Made by a program: the position numbers and the translations under genes
The notes under the pieces: generated by a model
What the model saw: only the letters and a program-made list of their open reading frames with translations
Told to the model about the DNA's origin: nothing
Database searches by the model: none
In this document: piece by piece, positions 1 to 8,459 of the stretch
Numbering within the stretch: position 1 is the stretch's first letter
How the letters are laid out: every line of letters begins with the position of its first letter
Assembly: GCA_035547775.1 (NCBI GenBank)
Contig: DASZUC010000016.1
Span: 1 to 39,000, forward strand
Origin: DASZUC01 sp035547775
Lineage (GTDB): Bacteria > Patescibacteriota > Saccharimonadia > Saccharimonadales > UBA4665
Length of the DNA: 39,000 nt
Direction of reading: 5' to 3'

Positions 1-2
1 GT

Positions 3-194
3 GCCGACAGTGCGCGTAGCAAAACCAACGAAGAGGGTTTCGGGCTTGGCTTATCAATTGCCAAAATGATTACCGATTTACACGGGGGCAACATCATTGT
101 CACCAGTCGGGTTGGTCACGGCACCACTGCCACAGTCACACTACCCATTACGGCAAGTGCGGGCCCAGCGCCAGTAGCACCGGTAGCGCCGTAA
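3..194 (+). CDS. Sensor histidine kinase, 3' end only
   Basis: This is the last 63 codons of a gene that begins before the window, ending at TAA 192-194. The translation carries the G2 nucleotide-binding box of a HATPase_c domain (GFGLGLSIAKMITDLHGG), followed by the usual strand pattern ending in a TVTLP motif. In this family the domain binds ATP for autophosphorylation of a histidine on the dimerisation helix. An Ala/Pro-rich tail of about 14 residues follows the domain. Nothing upstream is visible, so sensor type and partner regulator are unknown. The gene runs towards cyoE and their coding ends overlap by 47 bases (148-194). No separate terminator is visible in the overlap. Confidence 0.85.
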   Translation, partial: ADSARSKTNEEGFGLGLSIAKMITDLHGGNIIVTSRVGHGTTATVTLPITASAGPAPVAPVAP

Positions 195-999
195 TCACGA
201 GCAAAGAGTTCACAAACACTGCGCGCGCCCAGGTAGCCTCTTTTTTAGGTCGCCAGGGCTGCAGAGCCAGTCTAAGCCAGTTGAGACTTAGGCCAAGCAA
301 AGCTATGAGAAAAATGATACCGGTTTGACCGATTAGACTGAGGGCTGCAGTTGCTAGAGCAAAAATAATAATAAAGCTAATAATTTGCCAGCGTGTACTA
401 TTTAGGCCATACCGAGCTGGCCAAATTGGCAGCTTAGCGGCTCGATAATCAGCCAACCGATAAATTCCAATCGCATAAAAATGCGCCATTTGCCAAAAAA
501 CCATAATCACCAACAGCAGCAATGCCACCCGATCAAAGCGATCAGTCACCGCACAGTAGCCAGCTACAAGTGACAACGAACCAGAAACAGTTCCAATCCA
601 GGTACTCCACACGCTGTGTCGTTTGCTCCAACCATAGAGCACAACATAATCAATGTAGGCGATAGCTCCCAAAAGCACCACCAGTACATTGACCCAGAGT
701 GCTAAAACCACAAAACCCGCGGTTGCTAAAATTATCGTCAACCAAGCCGCCGAATGTGGCGTAACAGCTTGTTGGGGCAGGGCTCGCTGACGTGTTCGAG
801 CCATGCGATTGTCAAGCTCGCGATCAAAATAGTTATTAGCGGCACAAGCCGAAGCAATCACCAATGTAATGCCGCCGAGCGTAGCTAGCAACAACGTCCA
901 GTTTGGCCACCACGGCGTCACCAGTAGAAAACCAGCAGCAGCCGTAAAAACATTGGCGAAGGTACGTTCTGGTTTTGTCAGCTCTAAGTAGGGGCGCAT
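148..999 (-). CDS. cyoE: Protoheme IX farnesyltransferase (heme O synthase)
   Basis: This is a 283-residue polytopic membrane protein of the UbiA prenyltransferase superfamily. It adds a farnesyl group to heme b, giving the heme O used by the bo3 oxidase encoded just upstream. The first Asp-rich motif is clear (NNYFDRELDNRMARTRQR, about residues 55-72), and about eight further hydrophobic segments follow. Length matches the family (about 280-300). The start ATG overlaps the cyoD stop as TAATG, so translation is probably coupled. It is the last gene of a cyoABCDE operon in the classical order. Its 3' end overlaps the convergent kinase gene. Heme b must come from elsewhere, since no heme synthesis gene is visible in this window. 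Confidence 0.95.
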   Translation of the reverse strand: MRPYLELTKPERTFANVFTAAAGFLLVTPWWPNWTLLLATLGGITLVIASACAANNYFDRELDNRMARTRQRALPQQAVTPHSAAWLTIILATAGFVVLALWVNVLVVLLGAIAYIDYVVLYGWSKRHSVWSTWIGTVSGSLSLVAGYCAVTDRFDRVALLLLVIMVFWQMAHFYAIGIYRLADYRAAKLPIWPARYGLNSTRWQIISFIIIFALATAALSLIGQTGIIFLIALLGLSLNWLRLALQPWRPKKEATWARAVFVNSLLVITALPVLLALGPHLP

Positions 1000-1379
1000 T
1001 ACACGCCGCCATCCTGGCTATGCAAGTACTGCCGAACCTGGGACGGAGTCATTCGATAATTCAGGTTGTACATAATCCAGATAGAGCCTAGAACCACCAG
1101 CAGCACCACACCGATCATTAGCACTAACAGCAAGCGCTTCCAACGCGGCCTGGGCTCATGGCCAATGTGCAAGAAATAAAATAGTTGCACTAAGAACTGG
1201 ATAACCGCCAAGCTAATCAGTCCGTAAATCAACGTTAGTCGACTAAACTGGCGATTAACCACTGCCACGTAGGCAATAAGTGTTAAGACAATCGATAATA
1301 CAAAGCCCGTAGTGTAGGAACGGCGCGTAGCCAGTGACTCATGATGATTGGACACGCGAACTTTTTGTGACGTCTTCAC
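999..1379 (-). CDS. cyoD: Cytochrome bo3 quinol oxidase subunit IV
   Basis: This 126-residue membrane protein has three hydrophobic helices (about residues 22-42, 50-72 and 83-105), as in CyoD of E. coli (109 residues). The segment FLVQLFYFLHIGHEPRPRWK is typical of the family, which helps assemble the CuB site of subunit I. The start chosen is GTG at 1379, which overlaps the cyoC stop as GTGA and has a G-rich stretch about 7 bases upstream. A longer open frame upstream lies inside cyoC and is ignored. The N-terminal tail is longer than in enterobacteria. The assignment rests on both sequence and operon position. Confidence 0.9.
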   Translation of the reverse strand: MKTSQKVRVSNHHESLATRRSYTTGFVLSIVLTLIAYVAVVNRQFSRLTLIYGLISLAVIQFLVQLFYFLHIGHEPRPRWKRLLLVLMIGVVLLVVLGSIWIMYNLNYRMTPSQVRQYLHSQDGGV

Positions 1380-1984
1380 GACACAGCCCCCAGCATGTAA
1401 ACAATGGTGAAAATAAAGATCCAGACAATGTCTAGGAAGTGCCAGAAGAGACTCAGCATATTCAAGCGGCGCACAGTAGCACGGGTAAAGCCTTTTAAGC
1501 TTACTTTTGCGAGCATGGTCATCATCCAAATTAAGCCAACCGTAATGTGCAAGCCATGTGTGCCTACCAGTGTAAAGAACGAACTTAAGAAGCCGCTGCG
1601 GCGCCAACTGTTACCGGTAATGGCCAGGTGGTGAAATTCTGTTAACTCTAAGGCCAAAAAGGCGACACCCAGGAGGAAAGTCACAACAAACCAGCCAATC
1701 ACCTGGCGGCGCTTACGGGCCCTTACCGCCAGCATAGCCAGTCCACAAGTAAAACTGCTGGTCAGCAAGCATAGTGTTTCAATCAAGACATTATGCAAAT
1801 CAAACAGTTGTCGAGCAGTTTGGCCCCCAAAGGCGTTATTGTGCAGTACGGCGTAGGTGGCGAAAAGACTAGCAAATAGCACGCAGTCGGTCATGATGTA
1901 GGCCCAGAAGCCAAAGAGTGTTTTGTCGTCAGCCTCGCGTTGCTCTTCGCGCAAGAGGGTCTGTTCGGTTGTCAACTCGCTCAT
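1376..1984 (-). CDS. cyoC: Cytochrome bo3 quinol oxidase subunit III
   Basis: This is a 202-residue subunit III of a heme-copper oxidase with five predicted transmembrane helices. The family signatures FGFWAYIMTDCVLFASLF near the N-terminus, LELTEFHHLA in the middle and GTHGLHITVGLIWM further on are visible. The start was set to the ATG at 1984, because it overlaps the cyoB stop as ATGA with an AAGG sequence just upstream. An ATG eight codons earlier lies within cyoB. Subunit III has no redox centre and supports stability of the proton uptake path in subunit I. It is translationally coupled to both neighbours. Confidence 0.95.
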   Translation of the reverse strand: MSELTTEQTLLREEQREADDKTLFGFWAYIMTDCVLFASLFATYAVLHNNAFGGQTARQLFDLHNVLIETLCLLTSSFTCGLAMLAVRARKRRQVIGWFVVTFLLGVAFLALELTEFHHLAITGNSWRRSGFLSSFFTLVGTHGLHITVGLIWMMTMLAKVSLKGFTRATVRRLNMLSLFWHFLDIVWIFIFTIVYMLGAVS

Positions 1985-3975
1985 TTGGTGACCTTCCGTG
2001 GGCGCCAAGCCACCTCAATCGCTGCTACTTCCGCCGCTGGGATTAAGCGCTCGCCGTCATCGTCACTCAAACCATGCATAAAAAGCTTCACCACAACTGT
2101 CAGGCCACACAGACCAACCAGCCACCAAATATGCCAAACAAAACCAAAGCCTAGCAGTAGCGCCAACATACCCACAATGAAACCATCGGCAGTATTCTGG
2201 GGCACTCGAATATCGTGATACACCGGTTTACTATCAGTTTTTTCAGTATGTTTGCTAGCCCAAAAAGCATCCCGATCCTGCACCGTGGGAATGACTGCAA
2301 AATTATATTCTGGTGGCGGGCTGGCTGTTGCCCATTCCAAAGTTCTCGCATCCCAAGGATCACCTGTGAGATCGCGGTTTTCATGACGATGCCGAATGCT
2401 GTAGATAAGCTGCAGGATTTGTAAACCCACACCGGCACAAATAGTAGCTACCCCTATAGCCGCCAAAATAAAGAGCGGCTGCCAACCAAGACTTGCGCTG
2501 TAGTGATCAAGCCTGCGCGTTGCACCCATCAAGCCCAAAATGTAGAGAGGACCAAAAGCCAGCACAAAGCCAATAATCCAGCACCAGGCGGCACTTTTGC
2601 CAAGGCGCTCATTCAGCTTAAAGCCAAAAATTTTGGGGAACCAATAAGTCAGCCCTGCAAAAAATCCAAACACCACACCGCTAATAATCATGGTGTGAAA
2701 ATGCGCCACCAGGAACAACGAGTTATGTACCTGGAAGTCAATCGGCGGCACCGCCATCAGTACGCCAGCCACACCGCCCATCGTAAACAGGAATATAAAA
2801 CCCATAAACCAAATCATGGGGCTAGTGAAGCGAATTCGGCCGCGAAACATGGTAAATAGCCAGTTGAAAATCTTCACGCCAGTCGGGATAGCAATCAGCA
2901 TCGTAGCGATACCAAACACGGCATTAACGTCAGAACCAGCACCCATCGTGAAGAAGTGATGCAGCCAGACCGTGAAGCTCAACAGTACGATGGCCCAAAT
3001 GGCCCAAACCATGCTGGTGTAGCCAAATAGACGTTTGCAGCTGAAAGTAGGCACAATCTCTGAAAACACCCCAAAGGAGGGTAATACCAAGATATACACT
3101 TCAGGATGTCCCCACGCCCAGATCAAGTTGACGTACATCATGGCATTACCGCCAGCTCCAGCTGTAAAGAAATGCATGCCGAGTGCTCGGTCCAAGTACA
3201 GCAAAGTTAGCGTCACTGTCAGAATGGGGAAAGCGAAGACCACCAGCGTCATCGAACCAAAAACGCTCCAAGCAAACATCGGCATTTTCATGAGCGTCAT
3301 GCCCGGTGCACGCAGCTTCAAAATAGTCGTGATAAAGTTGATGCCGCTCATCAAACTGCCAATACCAGCAATTTGCAGACTCCAGATCCAATAATCAACC
3401 CCGACTCCGGGGCTATATTTCAGCTCGCTTAGTGGCGGGTAAGCCAGCCAGCCAGCAGCACTAAATTGACCAACAACCAACGACATGTTGACCAGAATCA
3501 TACCGGCGGTGAACAACCAGAAACTTAAAGCATTCATGAACGGGAAGGCCACGTCACGGGCCCCCAACATTTGTGGTAACACCAAGTTAATCAAGCCAAA
3601 CATCAGGCCCATGGCCACAAAAAAGATCATGATAGTGCCATGCGCGCTAAAAACTTGTTGAAAAGTCTGCGGTGAGAGCGGACCGTCGTGCACGCCCACA
3701 CTTGTCGCTTGCTGAGCGCGCAACATGACCGCATCAGATAGACCACGCAATAGCATCAAGAGCGAAGCAATAATGTACATAATGCCGATGCGTTTGTGAT
3801 TGGTCGTGGTTAGCCATTCGCGCCACAGCCAACCCCATTTCTTGGTGACGGTTATATAGACCAACACGGCCAAGCCGCCCACCACCAGACCACCGGCGGC
3901 CGCTTGCGTCACACCAGCCTGAGGAAAGGAATGGAGATTCAGCCTTCCGAGCAAACCCGCTATTTGCTGTATCAT
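1981..3975 (-). CDS. cyoB: Cytochrome bo3 quinol oxidase subunit I
   Basis: This is the 664-residue catalytic subunit, the same length as E. coli CyoB (663). It oxidises quinol, reduces oxygen to water at the heme O/CuB site and pumps protons. Visible landmarks are the low-spin heme ligand region SAHGTIMIFF, the WAWGHPEVYI motif holding a CuB histidine, the pump glutamate and the cross-linked tyrosine, WLHHFFTMGAG with two more CuB histidines, IPTGVKIFNW with the K-channel lysine, the D-channel entrance GARDVAFPFMN, and HFHTMIISG with heme ligands. RGLSD keeps the Arg and Asp of the quinone site. By remembered alignment, the quinone-site histidine (E. coli H98) is replaced by Thr in LSPQTFQQVF. 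The start overlaps the cyoA stop as ATGA. Confidence 0.97.
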   Translation of the reverse strand: MIQQIAGLLGRLNLHSFPQAGVTQAAAGGLVVGGLAVLVYITVTKKWGWLWREWLTTTNHKRIGIMYIIASLLMLLRGLSDAVMLRAQQATSVGVHDGPLSPQTFQQVFSAHGTIMIFFVAMGLMFGLINLVLPQMLGARDVAFPFMNALSFWLFTAGMILVNMSLVVGQFSAAGWLAYPPLSELKYSPGVGVDYWIWSLQIAGIGSLMSGINFITTILKLRAPGMTLMKMPMFAWSVFGSMTLVVFAFPILTVTLTLLYLDRALGMHFFTAGAGGNAMMYVNLIWAWGHPEVYILVLPSFGVFSEIVPTFSCKRLFGYTSMVWAIWAIVLLSFTVWLHHFFTMGAGSDVNAVFGIATMLIAIPTGVKIFNWLFTMFRGRIRFTSPMIWFMGFIFLFTMGGVAGVLMAVPPIDFQVHNSLFLVAHFHTMIISGVVFGFFAGLTYWFPKIFGFKLNERLGKSAAWCWIIGFVLAFGPLYILGLMGATRRLDHYSASLGWQPLFILAAIGVATICAGVGLQILQLIYSIRHRHENRDLTGDPWDARTLEWATASPPPEYNFAVIPTVQDRDAFWASKHTEKTDSKPVYHDIRVPQNTADGFIVGMLALLLGFGFVWHIWWLVGLCGLTVVVKLFMHGLSDDDGERLIPAAEVAAIEVAWRPRKVTK

Positions 3976-4874
3976 CCCTGATTGTCTCCAAAGTTTGTCA
4001 CATGCGGCATCATGTATTTCAGTAGGATCGTATCGTACAGGCCGCGGGGAGTATCAGCATAGAAGGTGATCGGCACACTTTGACTAGGTTTGGTGAGCGC
4101 TTGGTAATCAGCCATTGTCAGCTGTGGAGCAACCTGTTTAACATCGTTAGCCCAAGCCTTAAATTGACTTTGCGAAACAGCTTTGACGGTGAAATCCATC
4201 CGTGCATAGCCGCTCCCCGCAATATTGGCAGGCGAGCCAAAGAAGCTACCAGGCTGGTCGGCTAATTCATGGAGTTGTGTATCCATCCCCGGCATTGCAT
4301 ACACTTGGCCGCCTAGCTGAGGAATCCAAAACGAGTTCATGACCGCATCCGATGTGACATGAAAATTAATCGGCACATTGGTCGGAATTTCAGCCATATT
4401 GACTACTGCGACATGCTGCTCGGGATAAATAAACAACCACTTCCAATCCAAAGCCACCACCTCAATCACTAATGGTTTGTGCTTGGAGGCCAAGGCTTTA
4501 TAGGGATCAAGGGCGTGTGAGCTTTGCCAGGTGACGACCGACAGAATAGTAATGATAATAATCGGAATGCCCCACCAAATCGTTTCGAACAGCCGACTAT
4601 GATCAAAATCGGGGCTATAGGTAATTTTTTTATGGCTTTTTTGATGATTGCTTTCACGGTAACGCAGCGCAATAAAAATGGTCAGCGCAAAGGTTGGCAC
4701 CACAACAATAATCGCCAGTAGGCAGGCTAGAATAATGAGATGTAATTCTTTGTGACCTAGCTCACCAGTAGGCTGTAACACTGCCACACTGTGCCGACGT
4801 AGATACCAGGTTAGCCAGCCGACTAAAGCAGCCACAGGTATGACAATCGCCAAAATTTTTGCTGTTTTCCTCAT
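3972..4874 (-). CDS. cyoA: Cytochrome bo3 quinol oxidase subunit II
   Basis: This is a 300-residue subunit II of the quinol-oxidase type. It has an N-terminal hydrophobic segment (about 8-26), two further membrane helices (about 48-72 and 95-117), then a periplasm-type cupredoxin domain containing DWKWLFIYPEQ and SFWIPQLGGQVYAMPGM. The Cys and His ligands of a CuA centre are absent, as expected for quinol rather than cytochrome c oxidases. Unlike E. coli CyoA, no lipobox cysteine follows the first hydrophobic segment, so lipid anchoring is unlikely. It is the first gene of cyoABCDE. GTG at 4877 and ATG at 4874 are adjacent possible starts. TACAAT about 12 bases upstream of the GTG is a candidate -10, giving a very short leader. 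Confidence 0.94.
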   Translation of the reverse strand: MRKTAKILAIVIPVAALVGWLTWYLRRHSVAVLQPTGELGHKELHLIILACLLAIIVVVPTFALTIFIALRYRESNHQKSHKKITYSPDFDHSRLFETIWWGIPIIIITILSVVTWQSSHALDPYKALASKHKPLVIEVVALDWKWLFIYPEQHVAVVNMAEIPTNVPINFHVTSDAVMNSFWIPQLGGQVYAMPGMDTQLHELADQPGSFFGSPANIAGSGYARMDFTVKAVSQSQFKAWANDVKQVAPQLTMADYQALTKPSQSVPITFYADTPRGLYDTILLKYMMPHVTNFGDNQG

Positions 4875-4935
4875 CACGCTTACGGATAAATTGTACCATA
4901 GTTATACCTCTGAAAAATATCTAATCAATAACAAC

Positions 4936-4965
4936 TTGCATTTTTGTAAATATTAGTTGTATAAT
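4936..4965 (+). promoter_or_regulatory. Promoter of the gene at 4977
   Basis: TTGCAT (4936-4941) and a perfect TATAAT (4960-4965) are separated by 18 bases. Only 11 bases lie between the -10 box and the ATG at 4977, so the transcript would begin at or within a few bases of the start codon. No Shine-Dalgarno sequence fits. The interval 4878-4976 also has to hold the divergent cyo promoter. Confidence 0.7.
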
Positions 4966-4976
4966 GTAATTCCGGT

Positions 4977-5624
4977 ATGAGACATCAGCCGGATTTTTTA
5001 TTTTCAGACTCTGTAGCTAGCTTTGTTGGCCCGCACGAGATTCACGTTACTGTCGATGCCGAGAGCACCGATCCTGTTCGTTTTCGTGCACTCTGCCACA
5101 GTTTGGGCGTCAAAGCTTTGGCAATTGCCAACGAAACACCTGGTGGTGTGACGATTCCCGATCTTCTCACAGCCTCCCACGGCAAATGTACCTCAGCTGA
5201 GGCCATTGAACGCATGATTGCCATCGCTGGGGCCTTGCGAGCCGCCAATATGCAAGTCGTGCGTGAAAAAATCGAAACTGTGCCATGGCACCCATATGCA
5301 CCAGGTCAATCCCACGCCATGCCGTCACAGACATATTTTGAAAGTCACATCGGCCTCCACACCCAGGGTCAGATACCAGACATAAGTGACTTAGGCCTAC
5401 CAGGCCCGCTGTATATTTCTCGTAACAGCGATAGTACTACTGGCAAGATCTTCGCCACCTATCGCAACTACCACAGCGACCAGCATAGCTTCCAGAATGA
5501 GGTCGCCAATATCGCAAAAACACTTACTGGCCATGGCCTACTACTCGAAAAAGCAGACGTAGAGTTTGCGCTCTACGACGACAACATCCGACACGATCAA
5601 GACTGGCTCGAAGCCTACACCTAA
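4977..5624 (+). CDS. Conserved-looking protein of unknown function
   Basis: This is a soluble 215-residue protein that I do not recognise. It has no signal peptide or membrane segment. Two stretches look related in pattern, HEIHVTVDAE near residue 21 and YFESHIGLHTQG near residue 120, each with a His in a short beta-strand-like segment, which could mean two related halves. KIETVPWHPYAPGQSH lies between them. The sequence looks like a real folded domain rather than a shadow reading frame. It stands alone between the divergent cyo operon and the convergent FAD oxidase gene, whose stop codon is one base away (TAA 5622-5624 and TAG 5626-5628). Expression is probably from the promoter at 4936-4965 with little or no leader. 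Confidence 0.75.
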   Translation: MRHQPDFLFSDSVASFVGPHEIHVTVDAESTDPVRFRALCHSLGVKALAIANETPGGVTIPDLLTASHGKCTSAEAIERMIAIAGALRAANMQVVREKIETVPWHPYAPGQSHAMPSQTYFESHIGLHTQGQIPDISDLGLPGPLYISRNSDSTTGKIFATYRNYHSDQHSFQNEVANIAKTLTGHGLLLEKADVEFALYDDNIRHDQDWLEAYT

Positions 5625-5625
5625 G

Positions 5626-7290
5626 CTAGAAGTGCTCCCGAATATGGCCAAATGAATACTCCCACTTGGCATTGGCTTTTTTGTGCGGATTAAAGATACC
5701 ATCAGGGTCCATAATGTTTTTGGCCTCACGGAAATGCCTGACCATTTTAGAGCCATACATAGTTTCCAGCCACGGACCACGCACCAGACCGTCGTTATGC
5801 TCACCAGACAATGAGCCGTGATATTGCAGCACGAGATTATTAACTTCTTTCATAGCCGGCAAAATCTTACGGCGATCATGCGGGTCTTCGAGCTTCATCA
5901 AGGGAATAATGTGAAAGTTGCCGTCACCCATGTGACCAGCAATCGTCGCGAACAAACCATACTTTTTAATGATTTTACGGAGGCGGGGGAGGAAAGCTGT
6001 CAGATATTGTGGCGGCACGACTAGATCGTCAATGAAGGGCGCCGTGTGCTTGTCGTGGACTTTGCTGCGCAGCAGGTTAAAACTTTGGCGGCGCATAATC
6101 CAGAACTTTTCACTTTTGCCTTCAGTTGGATCTTCTTCAAAACCGTTAATTTCATAGCGAGCTCGATGCTTTTTCAGCTCTCGGTGCAAGTCACGAACTT
6201 TGGTCCGAACTTCAGCTTCAGTATCGCCATTAAACTCGACCATCATGATCAGTTTCGGAATGCCCCGTAGTAGCTGTAACCCGTCTGGAATCAGGGTGAT
6301 GAGCAAATGAATGAACTTTTTCCAGCCCAGCAGTTTCAAAAAGCTGGGCATAAAACGAATCGACAGCCAAAGCGTTTGGTCGTCAAATGATTCAAAGGTC
6401 GCCGGCTTAGCCTCCAAAACTTTAGGAATAACTTCGCCAAGATCATCGATGTCCTTCATGAACAATACCAGCAAGCCAGAATGCTTACGAGCCGGCACTA
6501 GGCGAAAATGAATATCGGTTACAAAGCCCAGCGTGCCTTGAGCGCCTACAATCAATTTTGTGAGATCAAACACACCAGTCTCACGGTTCCAGACGTCCCA
6601 GAGGTTATAGCCGGTTGAGTTTTTGGTAACCTGCGGCTTGGCAGCTTTGATTTGGTCATAGTGAGCGTCACACAGCTCAAACAGCTGTTTATACACATGT
6701 CCTTCGAAGTCCTTTTGCTTCATTTTCTTAGCTAACTCAGTCTTGTTAAGCGGCTTAACTGTGCGCTCTACGCCATCAGCAAAAACAAATTTCAGCTCAG
6801 TCACAAAGTCTTCTGTCTTGCCAAATTCCAGTGATTTTTCGCCACCCGAGTTGTTGTTGACCATGCCACCCACACTAGCTAAGTCACGGCTAGCCGGGTA
6901 GGAGGGCATCAATGCCCCGTGCTTGAGAGTTTCGGGTTCGAAATCACGATACAGTACGCCTGGTTGTACGTGTGCAGCATCACTAGTAATTTTTTCAATA
7001 GCAGTGAAGTGAGCTCGAAAATCAACAATAACCGAATCATTAATCGCACCACCGGACATGTCGGTACCAGCACTACGCGCCGTTAAACTCAGTTTGGGCT
7101 GTTGGCTGCGTAAACTACCAACTATTTTAACCAGTCGCTCGACATCTTTAGCATCTTGGGGACGAACTACCAGCTGTGGCCTGAGTTCAAACATTGAGGC
7201 GTCATGGCTATAAAAGTCCAGCGTCGCAGGGTCTTGCGCATACTCGCCCTTGAAACCAGCTTTTTTAAGCCCAGTCAGTAAATCGTCCAT
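5626..7290 (-). CDS. GlcD/D-lactate dehydrogenase-like FAD-linked oxidase
   Basis: This is a 554-residue flavoprotein of the vanillyl-alcohol-oxidase fold. The N-terminal PCMH-type FAD-binding domain (about 20-220) includes the start YSHDASMFELRP, then RSAGTDMSGGAI and SVGGMVNNNSGG. The C-terminal cap carries GHMGDGNFHIIP and GSLSGEHNDGLVRGP, the signature of GlcD and cytochrome-type D-lactate dehydrogenases. It probably oxidises a 2-hydroxy acid and passes electrons to quinone; the exact substrate cannot be read. No iron-sulfur domain is fused. ATG 7290 was chosen because residues from there match the usual N-terminus; TTG at 7323 is an alternative. With NDH-2 nearby it could feed the bo3 oxidase. 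Confidence 0.88.
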   Translation of the reverse strand: MDDLLTGLKKAGFKGEYAQDPATLDFYSHDASMFELRPQLVVRPQDAKDVERLVKIVGSLRSQQPKLSLTARSAGTDMSGGAINDSVIVDFRAHFTAIEKITSDAAHVQPGVLYRDFEPETLKHGALMPSYPASRDLASVGGMVNNNSGGEKSLEFGKTEDFVTELKFVFADGVERTVKPLNKTELAKKMKQKDFEGHVYKQLFELCDAHYDQIKAAKPQVTKNSTGYNLWDVWNRETGVFDLTKLIVGAQGTLGFVTDIHFRLVPARKHSGLLVLFMKDIDDLGEVIPKVLEAKPATFESFDDQTLWLSIRFMPSFLKLLGWKKFIHLLITLIPDGLQLLRGIPKLIMMVEFNGDTEAEVRTKVRDLHRELKKHRARYEINGFEEDPTEGKSEKFWIMRRQSFNLLRSKVHDKHTAPFIDDLVVPPQYLTAFLPRLRKIIKKYGLFATIAGHMGDGNFHIIPLMKLEDPHDRRKILPAMKEVNNLVLQYHGSLSGEHNDGLVRGPWLETMYGSKMVRHFREAKNIMDPDGIFNPHKKANAKWEYSFGHIREHF

Positions 7291-7340
7291 TACGTTTAAG
7301 CTTACCTGGCCGACGGTGGTCAAAGCAAGTCGTCATCTGT

Positions 7341-7346
7341 TATACT
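7341..7346 (+). promoter_or_regulatory. -10 box of the GT4 gene
   Basis: TATACT ends 9 bases before the ATG at 7356, implying a leader of roughly 0-4 bases. No good -35 box or Shine-Dalgarno sequence is visible. On the other strand the overlapping bases 7338-7343 read TATAAC, a possible -10 for the divergent FAD oxidase gene. Confidence 0.5.
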
Positions 7347-7355
7347 GGCGGCGAC

Positions 7356-8438
7356 ATGAAGATTGCGATTGTTGGACCAACTCATCCTTACAAAGGTGGC
7401 ATCCCCCAACACACGACCGCACTAGCCCACCATTTGCAGACTGCCGGCCACCAGGTAACAATTGTGGGCTGGAAACACCAGTATCCGTTCTTCTATCCCG
7501 GCGTGCAGTTTGTGCCCGATGGCAAGCCAGAATTGCCACTGTTTCATGACTCGAAACGTGTGTTATCGTGGCGGAATCCAGCCGGCTGGGCAGCCTGGGC
7601 TCGCCGCTTACGTAAATATGACGAAGTGATTTTTGCTTGGTTTGTGCCAACTATTCAGGGACCCGTAGTTTTGACTATGATGAAAGCGCTGGGCAAGAGT
7701 GGTCCCAAAAAAGTTATTTTGTGCCACAACATCGTCAGTCACAGTGCCAGCGGCCCGGACAAAACCCTCACCAAGTTGGCTTTTTCACGGGCCGATGAGA
7801 TTTTGGTACACTCTGAAGCCCAAGCCGAGCAAGTCCGAGCCTTCACCAGCACACTAATTAAAATCGCTAAACTACCCGCTCATTTACCCGGTCAACCCCA
7901 ACAAATCAAACATAATGGTGCTCTCCGTCAGCATCTGTTATTTTTTGGCCTGGTGCGTAAATACAAAGGTATTGATGTGTTATTGAAGGCTTTGGCGCAG
8001 GCGCCGGACATTACCCTCACAATTGCGGGTGAAATGTGGGGCAAGCAGCAAGCCAACTTGGAGGCGCTCATTCAGGAGCTCAACCTTGAAAAACGTGTGA
8101 CGTTGCAACCAGGCTATGTTCCTGCCGATCAAATCGCCCCTTTATTCGAAAAGGCTGACGCGCAAGTATTGCCATACCGTAAAGCCACTGGTTCACAGAT
8201 GGTCGACATGGCTTTCACGCATGGCGTGCCAGTTATTGCCAGCCGCACCGGCAGTCTGGGCACTCAAGTCCGCGATGGTATTGATGGACTACTGGTAGAA
8301 CCTGAGAGCGTTCAGGCCTTAGCGGCTGCTATCAAGCACTTTTACGAAGCTGGTGTGGCCCAGAAGCTGAGCAGTAACATTCCGCAGGTTTCCTCCGAAA
8401 ACGATTGGCAAGCCTACGTTGCAGCCCTGACCAACTAA
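7356..8438 (+). CDS. GT4-family glycosyltransferase
   Basis: This is a 360-residue GT-B fold glycosyltransferase. The N-terminal Rossmann half begins KIAIVGPTHPYKGGIPQHT, with the glycine-rich acceptor loop. The C-terminal half has FFGLVRKYKGIDVLL, then the nucleotide-sugar-binding region with an EKADAQVLPYR strand and an ALAAAI helix after GIDGLLVEP. Family members transfer a sugar from a nucleotide donor to lipid, glycan or protein acceptors; specificity cannot be read here. There is no signal or membrane segment, so it acts at the cytoplasmic face. The start codon is fixed by the -10 box 9 bases upstream. It is followed 21 bases later by ndh, which has its own -10 box, so the two are probably separate units. 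Confidence 0.88.
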   Translation: MKIAIVGPTHPYKGGIPQHTTALAHHLQTAGHQVTIVGWKHQYPFFYPGVQFVPDGKPELPLFHDSKRVLSWRNPAGWAAWARRLRKYDEVIFAWFVPTIQGPVVLTMMKALGKSGPKKVILCHNIVSHSASGPDKTLTKLAFSRADEILVHSEAQAEQVRAFTSTLIKIAKLPAHLPGQPQQIKHNGALRQHLLFFGLVRKYKGIDVLLKALAQAPDITLTIAGEMWGKQQANLEALIQELNLEKRVTLQPGYVPADQIAPLFEKADAQVLPYRKATGSQMVDMAFTHGVPVIASRTGSLGTQVRDGIDGLLVEPESVQALAAAIKHFYEAGVAQKLSSNIPQVSSENDWQAYVAALTN

Positions 8439-8443
8439 TCTGT

Positions 8444-8449
8444 TATAAT
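8444..8449 (+). promoter_or_regulatory. -10 box of ndh
   Basis: A perfect TATAAT lies just after the GT4 stop codon, with 10 bases to the ndh ATG at 8460. TTGCAG at 8419-8424 is a possible -35 with a long 19-base spacer. The transcript would be nearly leaderless. Confidence 0.6.
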
Positions 8450-8459
8450 CATTAGCAGA

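Noticed and set aside
999..1607. Longer N-terminal extension of CyoD
   Set aside because: The extra residues lie inside cyoC and lack family similarity; GTG 1379 with a GTGA overlap is the better start.
2503..3394. Long open frames opposite cyoB
   Set aside because: They are antisense shadows of a strongly conserved gene with no promoter or ribosome site of their own.
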